The notes under the pieces were generated by a model. That model saw only the letters and a program-made list of their open reading frames with translations. It was not told the DNA's origin and ran no database searches. Source: Holophagales bacterium (GTDB lineage Bacteria; Acidobacteriota; Thermoanaerobaculia; UBA5066). Taken from it: a stretch of 64,000 nt of DNA. Of this stretch, positions 28,679 through 36,230 are shown piece after piece. The translations under genes were made by a program, and so were the position numbers. The stretch lies in contig JADKBZ010000002.1 in the NCBI GenBank assembly GCA_016714815.1, positions 124,001 through 188,000 on the forward strand, written 5' to 3'. Each line of letters opens with the position of its first letter. The stretch's first letter is position 1.

Positions 28679-29445
28679 GACGAGAGCCCCTGGTCCGCGG
28701 GCCCCAGGGGAATTCTGAGGTGCACCCGGGTTCCGCTGCCGGGTGTGGAGAGGATCTCGAGGCGGCCGCCGAGGGCGGCCGCCCTCTCGCGCATTCCGAG
28801 GATTCCGAGCGACCGGAGGCACGCGGGGACGGCCGGATCGAAGCCTACTCCGTCGTCGCGGACGTCGAGGGCGAGGCAGCCTGCCTCGACGAAGAGCTTC
28901 ACGCCGACTTGCCGGGACCTGGCGTGCCTGACGACGTTGGTCAGAGATTCCTGGAGGATCCGGAAGACGGCGGTGGAGAGACCGGTGTCCCGGATGGGAG
29001 CCGGCAGTGTCGATTCGAACCGGATCGCGAGGTCCGTTCTCGCGGCGAGCCGGGCCGTTTCCTCCTCCATCGCGTCCGCGAGGCCGGCGTAGTCGAGGAC
29101 GGCGGGGCGCAGGTCGCTCGTGAGCCTGCGAACGGTTCCCATCAGCCGGTCGATCCGTTCGACGAGGTCCGCCAGGTCCGGCCCGGCCGCGGTCGCAGCG
29201 CTGCGCCTCCGCCGCTTCTTCCCGAGAAGCTGGACGGCGTCCAGCTTCAGCATCGTCAGCTCCTGGCCGAGGACGTCGTGGATCTCGTGAGCGAGCTCCT
29301 TGCGCTCCTCCTCCCGGACCTCCTGGAGGCGGAGCGCAAGGGCCCGGAGCGCGGATTCCGAGGGGCTCGGCCCGTCCCGGCCTCGAACGTCCCGGCTCGG
29401 TTCAGCCGGTTCGTTCTCGCTGTTGGGGGGGATGGGATTTCCCAC
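28675..29445 (-). CDS. NarX/DegS-type (HisKA_3) cytoplasmic histidine kinase
   Basis: The kinase partner of the adjoining NarL-type regulator. It has a HisKA_3 dimerisation helix (EERKELAHEIHDVLGQEL, His in AHEIHD), a second helix ending SDLRPAVLD, and HATPase_c (LQESLTNVVRHA, DDGVGFDP, GILGMRERAAALGG). There is no sensor or membrane domain, so it must read a cytoplasmic signal or a partner. The frame is open to an ATG at 29517, but that ATG sits inside a strong -10-like TAGAAT (29516-29521), so I prefer GTG 29445, which has GAGG six bases upstream and leaves 256 residues. The longer 280-residue form only adds a low-complexity basic stretch. Confidence 0.85.
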   Translation of the reverse strand: MGNPIPPNSENEPAEPSRDVRGRDGPSPSESALRALALRLQEVREEERKELAHEIHDVLGQELTMLKLDAVQLLGKKRRRRSAATAAGPDLADLVERIDRLMGTVRRLTSDLRPAVLDYAGLADAMEEETARLAARTDLAIRFESTLPAPIRDTGLSTAVFRILQESLTNVVRHARSRQVGVKLFVEAGCLALDVRDDGVGFDPAVPACLRSLGILGMRERAAALGGRLEILSTPGSGTRVHLRIPLGPADQGLSS

Positions 29446-29515
29446 GCCGCACCTCGCGCCGATACCTCTCCGACCACGACTCCGGGATCGTCCATCCGCT
29501 GAAAGAGCCCCGCTC

Positions 29516-29521
29516 ATTCTA
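29516..29521 (-). promoter_or_regulatory. Candidate -10 element for the NarX/NarL-like pair
   Basis: TAGAAT on the minus strand matches five of six consensus bases; no convincing -35 is seen. Transcription would start near 29509, inside the longer open frame, which supports the GTG start at 29445. Confidence 0.3.
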
Positions 29522-29596
29522 GTCCTCGTGACCGCGGACGGGCGTCCGGAATCGACCGTTTCTCGCGGGAGTGCCCCGCAGGAGGCAAGCTCGGCG

Positions 29597-31903
29597 CTAG
29601 GCGCTTTCGGCCAGCGCCTCGTCGGCGTCGAGGTCCGGCTCCGCGGCCTTCTCGTAGCTCCACCCGGTGATGAGGCCCGTGAAGAACCAGAAGAGGAGCG
29701 CGACGCCGCCGAGGAAGACCGTGTCGCCGACGATGCGGAGCCACCGCAGGGTCTGAAGGGCCGGGAGCTGGAGGAAGTCGGCGCTTCTCGCGTACCAGAG
29801 GCCGTGCTCGACGCTCGCCCAGGTCTGCGCGAGGCCGATCGGCAGGAGGCTCAGGACGACCATCGCCGCCAGTCCGACGTTCATCGCCCAGAAGGCGAGC
29901 TTCAGCTGCGTCTCCTTCCAGGGGCGAACGCCCGAGAGCTTGCGGGCGATGACGAGGACGAGCCCGAGGGAGAGGAGGCCGTAGACGCCGAAGAGGGCCG
30001 TGTGGGCGTGGACGGGCGTCGTGTTGAGACCCTGCATGTAGTAGAGGGCGATCGGCGGGTTGATGAGGAAGCCGAAGACGCCCGCGCCGACGAGGTTCCA
30101 GAAGGCGACGCCGACGAAGAACCGGATGGGCCAGCGGTAGGCGGACATCCACGGTGCCGCGGTCTGGAGGCGGCTCGTCCGGAACGCCTCGAGGCCGATG
30201 AGGGTCAGCGGGACGACCTCGAGGGCGCTGAAGCTCGCCCCGACGGCGAGGATGGAGACCGGCGTGCCGCTGAAGTAGAGGTGGTGGAACGTGCCGGGGA
30301 TGCCGGCGAAGAGAAAGAGCGCGGAGGAGGCGATGACCGCGGCGCCCGCGTGCTTCTTGTCGACGAGCCCGAGCTTTGCGAAGAGGAGGGCGATCGCCGC
30401 CGTGGCGAAGACCTCGAAGAAGCCCTCGACCCAGAGGTGGACGACCCACCAGCGCCAGTACTCCATGACCGAAAGATGCGTCTTGGCCGTGAAGAAGAAG
30501 CCGGCGCCGTAGAGGAGGCCGATGGCCGTCGTGGAGCCCGTGAACATCAGGACGAGGGAGCGGGAGTCGTCGCGGCGCCGCGCGGCCGGGAGGATGGCCC
30601 GGAGCATCAGGACGAGCCAGAGGACGAGGCCGACGAAGAGGGCGATCTGCCAGACGCGGCCGAGGTCGACGTACTCGTAGCCCTGGTGGCCGAACCAGAA
30701 GCTCAGGTCGAGCGGGAGGACCTGGTGGATCGCGAGGTACTCGCCCGTGAGCGACCCGGCGACGACGACGAGGAGCGCGCCCCAGAGGACGTTCACGCCG
30801 AGGCGCTGGAACTTCGGCTCGTGCCCTCCGATGACCGGGGCGAGGAAGAGGCCCGCCGCGAGGAAGGCGGTCGCGATCCAGAAGACGCCCGTCTGGACGT
30901 GCCAGGTGCGGGTGAGGGCGTAGGGAAGCCACTGGCCGATCGGCAGACCGAAGAGCGCCTGTCCTTCGACCGTGTAGTGCGCGGTGAGGGCGCCGAGGCC
31001 GACCTGGACCGCGAGGAGCGCGAGGACCGTTCCGACGTACTTGCCGCAGGCGCGCATGGAGGGGGTGAGCGCGAGGCCCATGAACGGGTCCGACGCCGGC
31101 GGTGTGACCGGCGGTTCCGGCTTCTCGCGAAAGGCGTTCCACCAGACGACGGCGCCGACGCCGGCGAGGAGGAGAACGATCGAGACGAACGACCAGACGA
31201 CGTTCGCGCTCGAGGGATGGTTCGCGACGAGCGGCTCGTGGGGCCAGTTGTTCGTGTAGGTGATCGACTGCCCGGGGCGCTCGGTCGTCGCGGCCCAGCT
31301 CGTCCAGAAGAAGAAGGCCGTCAGCGCCTTTCTCCGGGTGGCGTCGGGGATGGTCGACTCCGACATCGCGTAGGCCTGGCGGAGCGTCTTCAGCCCTGGA
31401 GAGCCTCCGAAGAGGGCGTCGAAGTGGACGGCGACGCGCCGGAGCGCCTCGGCCCGCTCGGCCGAGATCGTGACGGCGCCCGACGCGGCCTCGTACGTGT
31501 TCGCCCGCATCTCGCGGACGAGGGCCGCTTTCAGCACGGCCTGGCGATCGGCGGAGAGGGACGCGAAGTCCTTCGCCCCCTCCTTCTCCGCTTTCACGTC
31601 GAGGAGGGCCGTGGCTTCCCGGTGGAGCTGGTCGGCCGTCCAGTCGGGAGCCTGGTAGGCGCCGTGGCCCCAGATCGAGCCGAGCTGCTGGCCGCCGGCC
31701 GACTGCCAGACCGTCTGGCCGGTCAGGATGTCGTCCTTCGTCATCAGCGTCGTGCCGTCCGGCGTGACGACGCGCTCCGGGATGGGCGGAGCCTGACGGT
31801 AGACCTCGCGTCCGAAGAAGCCGAGGAGGAGGAACGTGAAGACGAGGACGCCGCCGAGGAGTGCCCAGCGCTTCGCGTCGTGGACCGGTGTGGTCGTGCT
31901 CAT
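29597..31903 (-). CDS. norB: Quinol-dependent nitric oxide reductase (qNOR)
   Basis: 768-residue integral membrane enzyme of the haem-copper oxidase superfamily; reduces 2 NO to N2O using quinol electrons. TM1 is followed by the long periplasmic insertion typical of single-subunit qNOR (about 35-230), then about 12 more TM helices. Ligand motifs are visible: WHVQTGVFW (low-spin haem His), HLWVEGFFEVF (FeB His plus the catalytic Glu of NORs), GTFHHLYFSGTP (two FeB His) and HAHTALFGVYG (haem b3 and low-spin haem His). The Glu in HLWVEG marks it as a NOR, not an oxygen reductase. The start ATG has AAGGA six bases upstream. It follows ric by 14 bases and is probably cotranscribed with it under NorR/sigma54 control. 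Confidence 0.96.
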   Translation of the reverse strand: MSTTTPVHDAKRWALLGGVLVFTFLLLGFFGREVYRQAPPIPERVVTPDGTTLMTKDDILTGQTVWQSAGGQQLGSIWGHGAYQAPDWTADQLHREATALLDVKAEKEGAKDFASLSADRQAVLKAALVREMRANTYEAASGAVTISAERAEALRRVAVHFDALFGGSPGLKTLRQAYAMSESTIPDATRRKALTAFFFWTSWAATTERPGQSITYTNNWPHEPLVANHPSSANVVWSFVSIVLLLAGVGAVVWWNAFREKPEPPVTPPASDPFMGLALTPSMRACGKYVGTVLALLAVQVGLGALTAHYTVEGQALFGLPIGQWLPYALTRTWHVQTGVFWIATAFLAAGLFLAPVIGGHEPKFQRLGVNVLWGALLVVVAGSLTGEYLAIHQVLPLDLSFWFGHQGYEYVDLGRVWQIALFVGLVLWLVLMLRAILPAARRRDDSRSLVLMFTGSTTAIGLLYGAGFFFTAKTHLSVMEYWRWWVVHLWVEGFFEVFATAAIALLFAKLGLVDKKHAGAAVIASSALFLFAGIPGTFHHLYFSGTPVSILAVGASFSALEVVPLTLIGLEAFRTSRLQTAAPWMSAYRWPIRFFVGVAFWNLVGAGVFGFLINPPIALYYMQGLNTTPVHAHTALFGVYGLLSLGLVLVIARKLSGVRPWKETQLKLAFWAMNVGLAAMVVLSLLPIGLAQTWASVEHGLWYARSADFLQLPALQTLRWLRIVGDTVFLGGVALLFWFFTGLITGWSYEKAAEPDLDADEALAESA

Positions 31904-31917
31904 GGTGTCCTTTCGAT

Positions 31918-32595
31918 TCAGAGGGTCGCTGAGAGCGCGCGGCGGAAGAGGACGTTGTTCTCGAGATGGACGTGCTCCATCAGCTCGGCCTCGAGCTCGT
32001 CGAGGCGGAGGTAGAGGGCCCGCCAGGTGGTGCAGCCTTCGGCCGGCGGAACGAGGTTCGTCGTGAGGGCGCGCGTCTTCTGCAGCGCGAGCGCGACGTC
32101 CTCGTGCTCGCGCTCGAGGGTGGCGATCGTCTCCGCGAACGCCGCGGCCTTCCCGGAGAGGAGCAGGGGAAAGAGCTCCTGCTCCTCCTTGTCGAGGTGG
32201 TCGAGGAGGGTCGCGGAAAGAGCCTCCACGTGCGCGGCGAGCCCGCGCGGCACGCTCTCCTTTTCCGCGTGAACCGCCTCGACCTTCCGTGCCATCTGGA
32301 GGAGAAGCGGAAGCTCGGTGCGGAGGCGGGCGTGGTACCAGGAGACGATTCCTTCGACGATCTCGGGCAGCGGGCTGTCGAACCAGCGCTCGGGGCCCGC
32401 AGCCGGCCGGGTCTCTGCCGTGATCTCGAGGAGGATCGAGGCACTGTCCAGGCCGCGCTCGGCGCAGGCCTCGGAAACCGGCCGGCGCCCGTGACAGCAG
32501 TAGTCGAGGCCGTGGCGCCGGAAGACGCGGGAGGCGGCGGGGAAGACGACGGCGAGATCGGCGAGGGTCGATGCGGGCTGGAGCGGGGTATTCAT
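31918..32595 (-). CDS. ric: RIC family iron-sulfur cluster repair di-iron protein (ScdA/YtfE/DnrN)
   Basis: 225 residues. An N-terminal ScdA_N domain (about 8-65) holds the conserved double cysteine in DYCCHG. A hemerythrin-like four-helix bundle follows (about 82-220) with the expected di-iron ligands in SWYHARLRTELP, LLDHLDKEEQELFP, EREHEDVA and HVHLENNVLF. This family restores Fe-S clusters damaged by nitric oxide or oxidants, and in several bacteria is induced together with NO reductase. The start ATG has GGAGG five bases upstream, just after the sigma54 promoter candidate. It is the first gene of the ric-norB unit. Confidence 0.95.
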   Translation of the reverse strand: MNTPLQPASTLADLAVVFPAASRVFRRHGLDYCCHGRRPVSEACAERGLDSASILLEITAETRPAAGPERWFDSPLPEIVEGIVSWYHARLRTELPLLLQMARKVEAVHAEKESVPRGLAAHVEALSATLLDHLDKEEQELFPLLLSGKAAAFAETIATLEREHEDVALALQKTRALTTNLVPPAEGCTTWRALYLRLDELEAELMEHVHLENNVLFRRALSATL

Positions 32596-32616
32596 GTCGG
32601 CCTCCGGCAGTGGACT

Positions 32617-32635
32617 TCGCAGGAGGTGTGCCGCT
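32617..32635 (-). promoter_or_regulatory. Sigma54 (-24/-12) promoter upstream of ric-norB
   Basis: The minus strand reads CGGCACACCTCCTGCG: GG at -24 (32631-32632) and GC at -12 (32619-32620) separated by exactly 10 bases, with GGCAC and TGC matching the TGGCAC-N5-TTGC consensus. The predicted start is about 12 bases before the ATG at 32595, leaving room for the GGAGG ribosome site. The adjacent divergent norR encodes a sigma54 activator with an intact GAFTGA loop, which supports function. The palindrome CAAGCGCTTG (32639-32648), flanked by CTCGT/ACGAG, lies just upstream and could be part of an activator site. Confidence 0.65.
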
Positions 32636-32675
32636 CGTCAAGCGCTTGCGCGGCAACGAGTTGAAAAGGTGTGTT

Positions 32676-34277
32676 ATGAGGATGACAGCGGGGGTCGTCG
32701 TGAGAATCACAACGTCGTCATCGGAATCGCAACGGCCAGACGCCCTCGAGGTCCTCCTCGATCTCGCGACCGACCTGACGGCGTCGCTCGGCGCGCTCGA
32801 CCGCTACGGGCGGCTTCTCGCCGCGGTCCGGCGCCTCGTTCCGTACGATGCCGCCTGCCTCCTGTGGCTGCAGGGAGACGAGCTCGTTCCGCTCGCCGCG
32901 CACGGGCTCGTCCCGGCCGCGCTGGAGCGCCCCTACCCCCGGCACCGGCACCCGCGGCTCGACGCGATCCTGAGGTCCCCGTCGCCGCTCCTCTTCCCGC
33001 ACGACTCCGTCCTGCCCGACCCCTTCGACGGTCTGCTCACCGCGGACCCGCACGCGCTCGAGCGGATCCACGCCTGCCTCGGCTGCGCGCTCACGGCGGA
33101 CGGCGAGGTGGTCGGGGCGCTCACGGCCGACGCGCTCGACCCCGATGCCTTCGACGGCCTCGACGCCCGCGTCCTCGCGACGCTCGGCGCACTCGCCGGT
33201 GCGGCGATCCGGACGGCGAGCCTCATCGAGGCGCTCGAGCGGAAGGCCGAGCGCGGGACTCGCGTCGCGCGCGAGCTCCAGCGGAGCGCGGACGAGTCGG
33301 GCGGCGCGGCGATCCTCGGAACGGGAGGAGCGATCGCGGCGCTCCTCTCGGAGATCTCCGTCGTCGCGTCCTCCGACCTTCCGGTTCTCGTGACGGGAGA
33401 GACCGGCGTCGGCAAGGAGCTCGTGGCGCGGCACGTCCACGCCGGCTCCCGCCGGCGGGAGGAGGCGATCATCCACGTCAACTGCGCCGCGCTCCCGGAG
33501 TCGGTCGCCGAGAGCGAGCTCTTCGGGCACGTGGCGGGCGCGTTCACCGGCGCCGTCCGCGACCGCGCGGGGAAGTTCGAGGTGGCCGACGGCGGCTCGC
33601 TCTTCCTCGACGAGATCGGCGAGCTTCCGCTCTCCCTCCAGCCGAAGCTCCTGCGCGCGCTCCAGCAGGGGGAGATCCAGCGGATCGGCTCGGACCGCCT
33701 TCACCGCGTCGACGTGAGGATCATCGCCGCGACGAACCGGGACCTGATCTCGGAGGTGGAGCGGGGCCGGTTCCGGGCCGACCTCTACCACCGTCTCGCG
33801 GTCTATCCGATTCGCGTGCCGGCGCTTCGCGAACGGAGGGAGGACATCCCTCTCCTGGCGACGCACTTCGCAGACTCGACCCGCCGCCGGCTCGGTCTCG
33901 GGCCGCTCCGGCTGGGCGAGGACGTCCGGGAGAGGCTCGCCGCGGCCGACTGGCCGGGAAACGTCCGCGAGCTCGAGAACGTCGTCAACCGGGCCGTCCT
34001 CCGGGCCGCGGCGGGCAGGCCCGCGGGGGCTCCGATCGTCGTCGGCCTCGCCCACGTCGACGTCGCGCCGGGCGCCACGCGCGAGGAGCCGCCCGTTTCG
34101 GCCGGAGAGGGGTTGCCGGGCGGTCCGCTGCGGGAGCAGGTGGAGGAGCTGGAGCGGAAGCTGATCCGCGAGGCGGTGGAGCGCTGTGGAGGCAACCAGG
34201 CCGCCGCGGCGCGCGAGCTCGGGATGCACCGCGCGAACCTCCACCACCTGTCGCGCCGGCTCGGACTCAAAGGCTGA
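32676..34277 (+). CDS. norR: NorR, nitric oxide-sensing sigma54-dependent activator
   Basis: 533 residues from ATG 32676 (AAAAGG upstream; an ATG two codons later is also possible). N-terminal GAF domain (about 20-190) contains HPRLDAILR and DSVLPDPFDG, the segment that in E. coli NorR carries Arg and Asp residues around the mononuclear iron that binds NO. The AAA+ domain (about 205-440) has Walker A GETGVGKE, the sigma54-contact loop GAFTGA, Walker B GGSLFLDEIGE and an arginine-finger region. The C-terminal Fis-type HTH is GNQAAAARELGMHRANLHHL. NO binding relieves GAF repression and lets it open the sigma54 promoter. It is divergent from ric-norB with an 80-base shared gap, which makes that operon the obvious target. 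Confidence 0.95.
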   Translation: MRMTAGVVVRITTSSSESQRPDALEVLLDLATDLTASLGALDRYGRLLAAVRRLVPYDAACLLWLQGDELVPLAAHGLVPAALERPYPRHRHPRLDAILRSPSPLLFPHDSVLPDPFDGLLTADPHALERIHACLGCALTADGEVVGALTADALDPDAFDGLDARVLATLGALAGAAIRTASLIEALERKAERGTRVARELQRSADESGGAAILGTGGAIAALLSEISVVASSDLPVLVTGETGVGKELVARHVHAGSRRREEAIIHVNCAALPESVAESELFGHVAGAFTGAVRDRAGKFEVADGGSLFLDEIGELPLSLQPKLLRALQQGEIQRIGSDRLHRVDVRIIAATNRDLISEVERGRFRADLYHRLAVYPIRVPALRERREDIPLLATHFADSTRRRLGLGPLRLGEDVRERLAAADWPGNVRELENVVNRAVLRAAAGRPAGAPIVVGLAHVDVAPGATREEPPVSAGEGLPGGPLREQVEELERKLIREAVERCGGNQAAAARELGMHRANLHHLSRRLGLKG

Positions 34278-34281
34278 TTGC

Positions 34282-35136
34282 GTGCCGGCTGCCGAACCTT
34301 CTTCTCGAAGCAATTCGCCATCCATGGCTCCCGGCGCGTCGAACGAGCCCAGGCTCGTGTCCCGCTGGGCCTACTACCTCGGATCCATCCTGCCGATGCT
34401 TCGCAGCTCCCGGCAGCCGTTCCGCCTCGCGGCCTTCATGCTCGGCGCGAGCCGCGGCCCCTTCCTCTGGGAGCTGCGGTCCGGCGTGCGGTTCCGGACG
34501 AGGACGCCGCTCGACGCCTGGGTCGTGAAGGAAACGTGGCTGGACCGCTTCTACGCAGTCGCAGGCACGCCCGTTGTCGACGGCTGGACCGTCCTGGACA
34601 TTGGTGCGGGAGTCGGCGACTTCGCCGTCCTCGCGGCGAAGGCGAGCCCGTCCGGACGCGTCTTCGCATTCGAGCCCGCGGAAGACGCCTTCGTCCTCCT
34701 CGAGGAGAACCTCCGGCTCAACGGCGTCACGAACGTCGTCCCGTTTCGCGAGGCGCTCGGCGCCCCGGGGGACGGACTCGGGATGGCGGCCGGTCCCTCC
34801 ACGGTCCGGTCCCGCACGTTTTCCGACGCCGAGGGGCGGCCCGCGGTGCGGCCCGTGCCGACCGTGTCCCTCGAGGACGCTCTCGACAGGCTCGGTACGC
34901 CCACCTGCGACCTCGCGAAGCTGGACGTCGAGGGGTGGGAGGAGCGGATTCTCCTCGGCGCCCGGCCGGAAACCCTTCGCCGGATCCGGCATTTCGTCCT
35001 CGAGGTTCACGAGGAGCGCGGTTCCGCGAGGGGCGATCTCCTGGCCGGCCTCTTCGCGGGTCTCGGCTACGAGACGAAGAGGACGCCGAACCCCGCGTGG
35101 CCGGAGCTTTCCTGGCTCTACGCCCGGAGGCGATAA
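34282..35136 (+). CDS. FkbM-family SAM-dependent methyltransferase
   Basis: 284 residues if started at GTG 34282 (AAAGG eight bases upstream, five bases after the norR stop); ATG 34324 is the alternative and removes 14 residues. It carries the Rossmann motif I VLDIGAGVGDFAVLAA, acidic FAFEPAEDAF (motif II), and the C-terminal FkbM block DLAKLDVEGWEERILLGA followed by VLEVHEE. FkbM enzymes O-methylate sugars or secondary metabolites. It is close behind norR but has no functional link to NO; it may instead belong with the sugar/radical SAM genes that begin 750 bases downstream. Substrate unknown. Confidence 0.85.
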   Translation: MPAAEPSSRSNSPSMAPGASNEPRLVSRWAYYLGSILPMLRSSRQPFRLAAFMLGASRGPFLWELRSGVRFRTRTPLDAWVVKETWLDRFYAVAGTPVVDGWTVLDIGAGVGDFAVLAAKASPSGRVFAFEPAEDAFVLLEENLRLNGVTNVVPFREALGAPGDGLGMAAGPSTVRSRTFSDAEGRPAVRPVPTVSLEDALDRLGTPTCDLAKLDVEGWEERILLGARPETLRRIRHFVLEVHEERGSARGDLLAGLFAGLGYETKRTPNPAWPELSWLYARRR

Positions 35137-35218
35137 CGCAGGGCCGGGCCACGGTCACCGCGGCGCCGGAAGCCTCCAGCGATTATCCGTTCTGACGGTA
35201 TCCTCGGCAGCCGGGCAC

Positions 35219-35827
35219 ATGGACACGAGCTTTCTCTCCGCCACGATCCTCCTCGTCCTCATCACCGACCCGCTCGGGAACATCCCGTTCTTCATCTCGG
35301 CGCTCCGGAAGGTGCGGCCCGAGCGGCGGCGGATCGTCGTCGTGCGGGAGTGCCTCATCGCCTTCGCCGCTCTCCTGCTCTTCCTCGTCGCGGGCCGGCC
35401 CATTCTCCGCGTCCTTCACCTGAGCGAGGACGCGCTCCGGGTGAGCGGGGGAGTCGTCCTCCTCCTCATCGCCATCCGGATGATCTTTCCCGAGCACGGG
35501 GTCCGCCTGGGAGAAGACGAGGAGACGCCGGCCGAGCCGTTCATCGTCCCCGTGGCGATCCCGCTCATCGCCGGGCCGTCGGCGATGGCGACGGTCCTGC
35601 TCATGTCGACTCCGGACCCGCTCAGGATGCTCACGCTCGCCGGAGCCCTGACCGTCACGATCGCGATCACGGCGCTCGTCTTCGTCTCGAGCACGCGGAT
35701 CCAGAAAGCCCTCGGCGATCAGGCCATCACGGCGTTGGAGCGGCTGATGGGGCTCGTGCTGACGGCGGTCGCGGTGGAGATGCTGCTCGGGGGCGTGGTC
35801 AGCTACCTCCGGAGGTTGCCGGGCTAG
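35219..35827 (+). CDS. MarC/UPF0056-family integral membrane protein
   Basis: 202 residues with six predicted TM helices. ITDPLGNIPFF near the start and VPVAIPLIAGPSAMATV in the middle are hallmarks of the MarC (UPF0056) family, whose transport function is not established; it is unrelated to multidrug resistance despite the name. ATG 35219 begins directly before TM1. Gaps of 82 bases before and 55 after suggest an independent gene. Confidence 0.88.
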   Translation: MDTSFLSATILLVLITDPLGNIPFFISALRKVRPERRRIVVVRECLIAFAALLLFLVAGRPILRVLHLSEDALRVSGGVVLLLIAIRMIFPEHGVRLGEDEETPAEPFIVPVAIPLIAGPSAMATVLLMSTPDPLRMLTLAGALTVTIAITALVFVSSTRIQKALGDQAITALERLMGLVLTAVAVEMLLGGVVSYLRRLPG

Positions 35828-35868
35828 CAAGGGACTCCCGTGTCTCCCCCCACCGGGTTTCGGACTGG

Positions 35869-35874
35869 TAGAGT
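35869..35874 (+). promoter_or_regulatory. Candidate -10 element, start of the radical SAM operon
   Basis: TAGAGT lies eight bases before the ATG at 35883 and there is no Shine-Dalgarno, the arrangement expected for a leaderless or nearly leaderless transcript. No clear -35 is seen. Confidence 0.3.
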
Positions 35875-35882
35875 TCCCGTTC

Positions 35883-36230
35883 ATGCAGACAAGGCTCAGC
35901 GAACGCGAGGGGGTCCGTCTCCTCCGTGAGGAGTTCGAGAAGGACGGGATTGCAATTCGCGAAGGAGTGCCGTTCGAGGTCGCCGGAACGATCCTTTTCC
36001 TCGACGGATACGACCCGGAACGACGTGTCGGGTTCGAGTTCGTCACCGCGGAGGCCGGCGACAGAAAGGCCTTCGGTGAAGGCGTGGTCGCCGCGCTCGA
36101 GCGGAAGATGGAGGAAGGCGAGGCGTTCCTTCTCCTGGTGGACGAGTGGGACGTCACGGACGCCGCGGATCTGGCACTGGCGGCCCGGAGGTTCCTCGAC
36201 GAGCTTCGAAGGCGCGAGGTGCTGAAGTGA
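35883..36230 (+). CDS. Unknown small protein, first gene of radical SAM operon
   Basis: 115 residues, acidic, no signal peptide or membrane segment. I do not recognise the family. The middle reads TILFLDGYDPERRVGFEFVT; a beta-strand Asp followed by a strand with Glu resembles the layout of some PD-(D/E)XK nuclease-like folds, but the Lys is absent, so this is only a hint. It starts at ATG 35883 without a ribosome site. Its stop overlaps the next gene's start as GTGA, so it is the first gene of a coupled operon. It is too large and too rich in secondary structure to look like a typical RiPP precursor. Confidence 0.6.
   Translation: MQTRLSEREGVRLLREEFEKDGIAIREGVPFEVAGTILFLDGYDPERRVGFEFVTAEAGDRKAFGEGVVAALERKMEEGEAFLLLVDEWDVTDAADLALAARRFLDELRRREVLK

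Noticed and set aside
562..29445. Repeated near-identical DNA blocks suggested mobile elements or assembly repeats
   Set aside because: The repeated segments are exactly the conserved HisKA/HATPase/REC coding regions in frame; there are no terminal inverted repeats, transposase or target duplications.
29598..29619. AGGCGC/GCGCCT hairpin at the end of norB as terminator
   Set aside because: It lies inside the coding end with only a 6-bp stem and no T tract.
29597..31903. Possible cytochrome oxidase (CcoN/CtaD-like)
   Set aside because: HLWVEG has the NOR-specific glutamate, the N-terminal periplasmic insertion fits qNOR, and the neighbours are norR and ric.
35883..36230. RiPP precursor peptide
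   Set aside because: 115 residues, well-mixed composition, no leader/core partition, few Cys, Ser or Thr; it looks like a folded protein.
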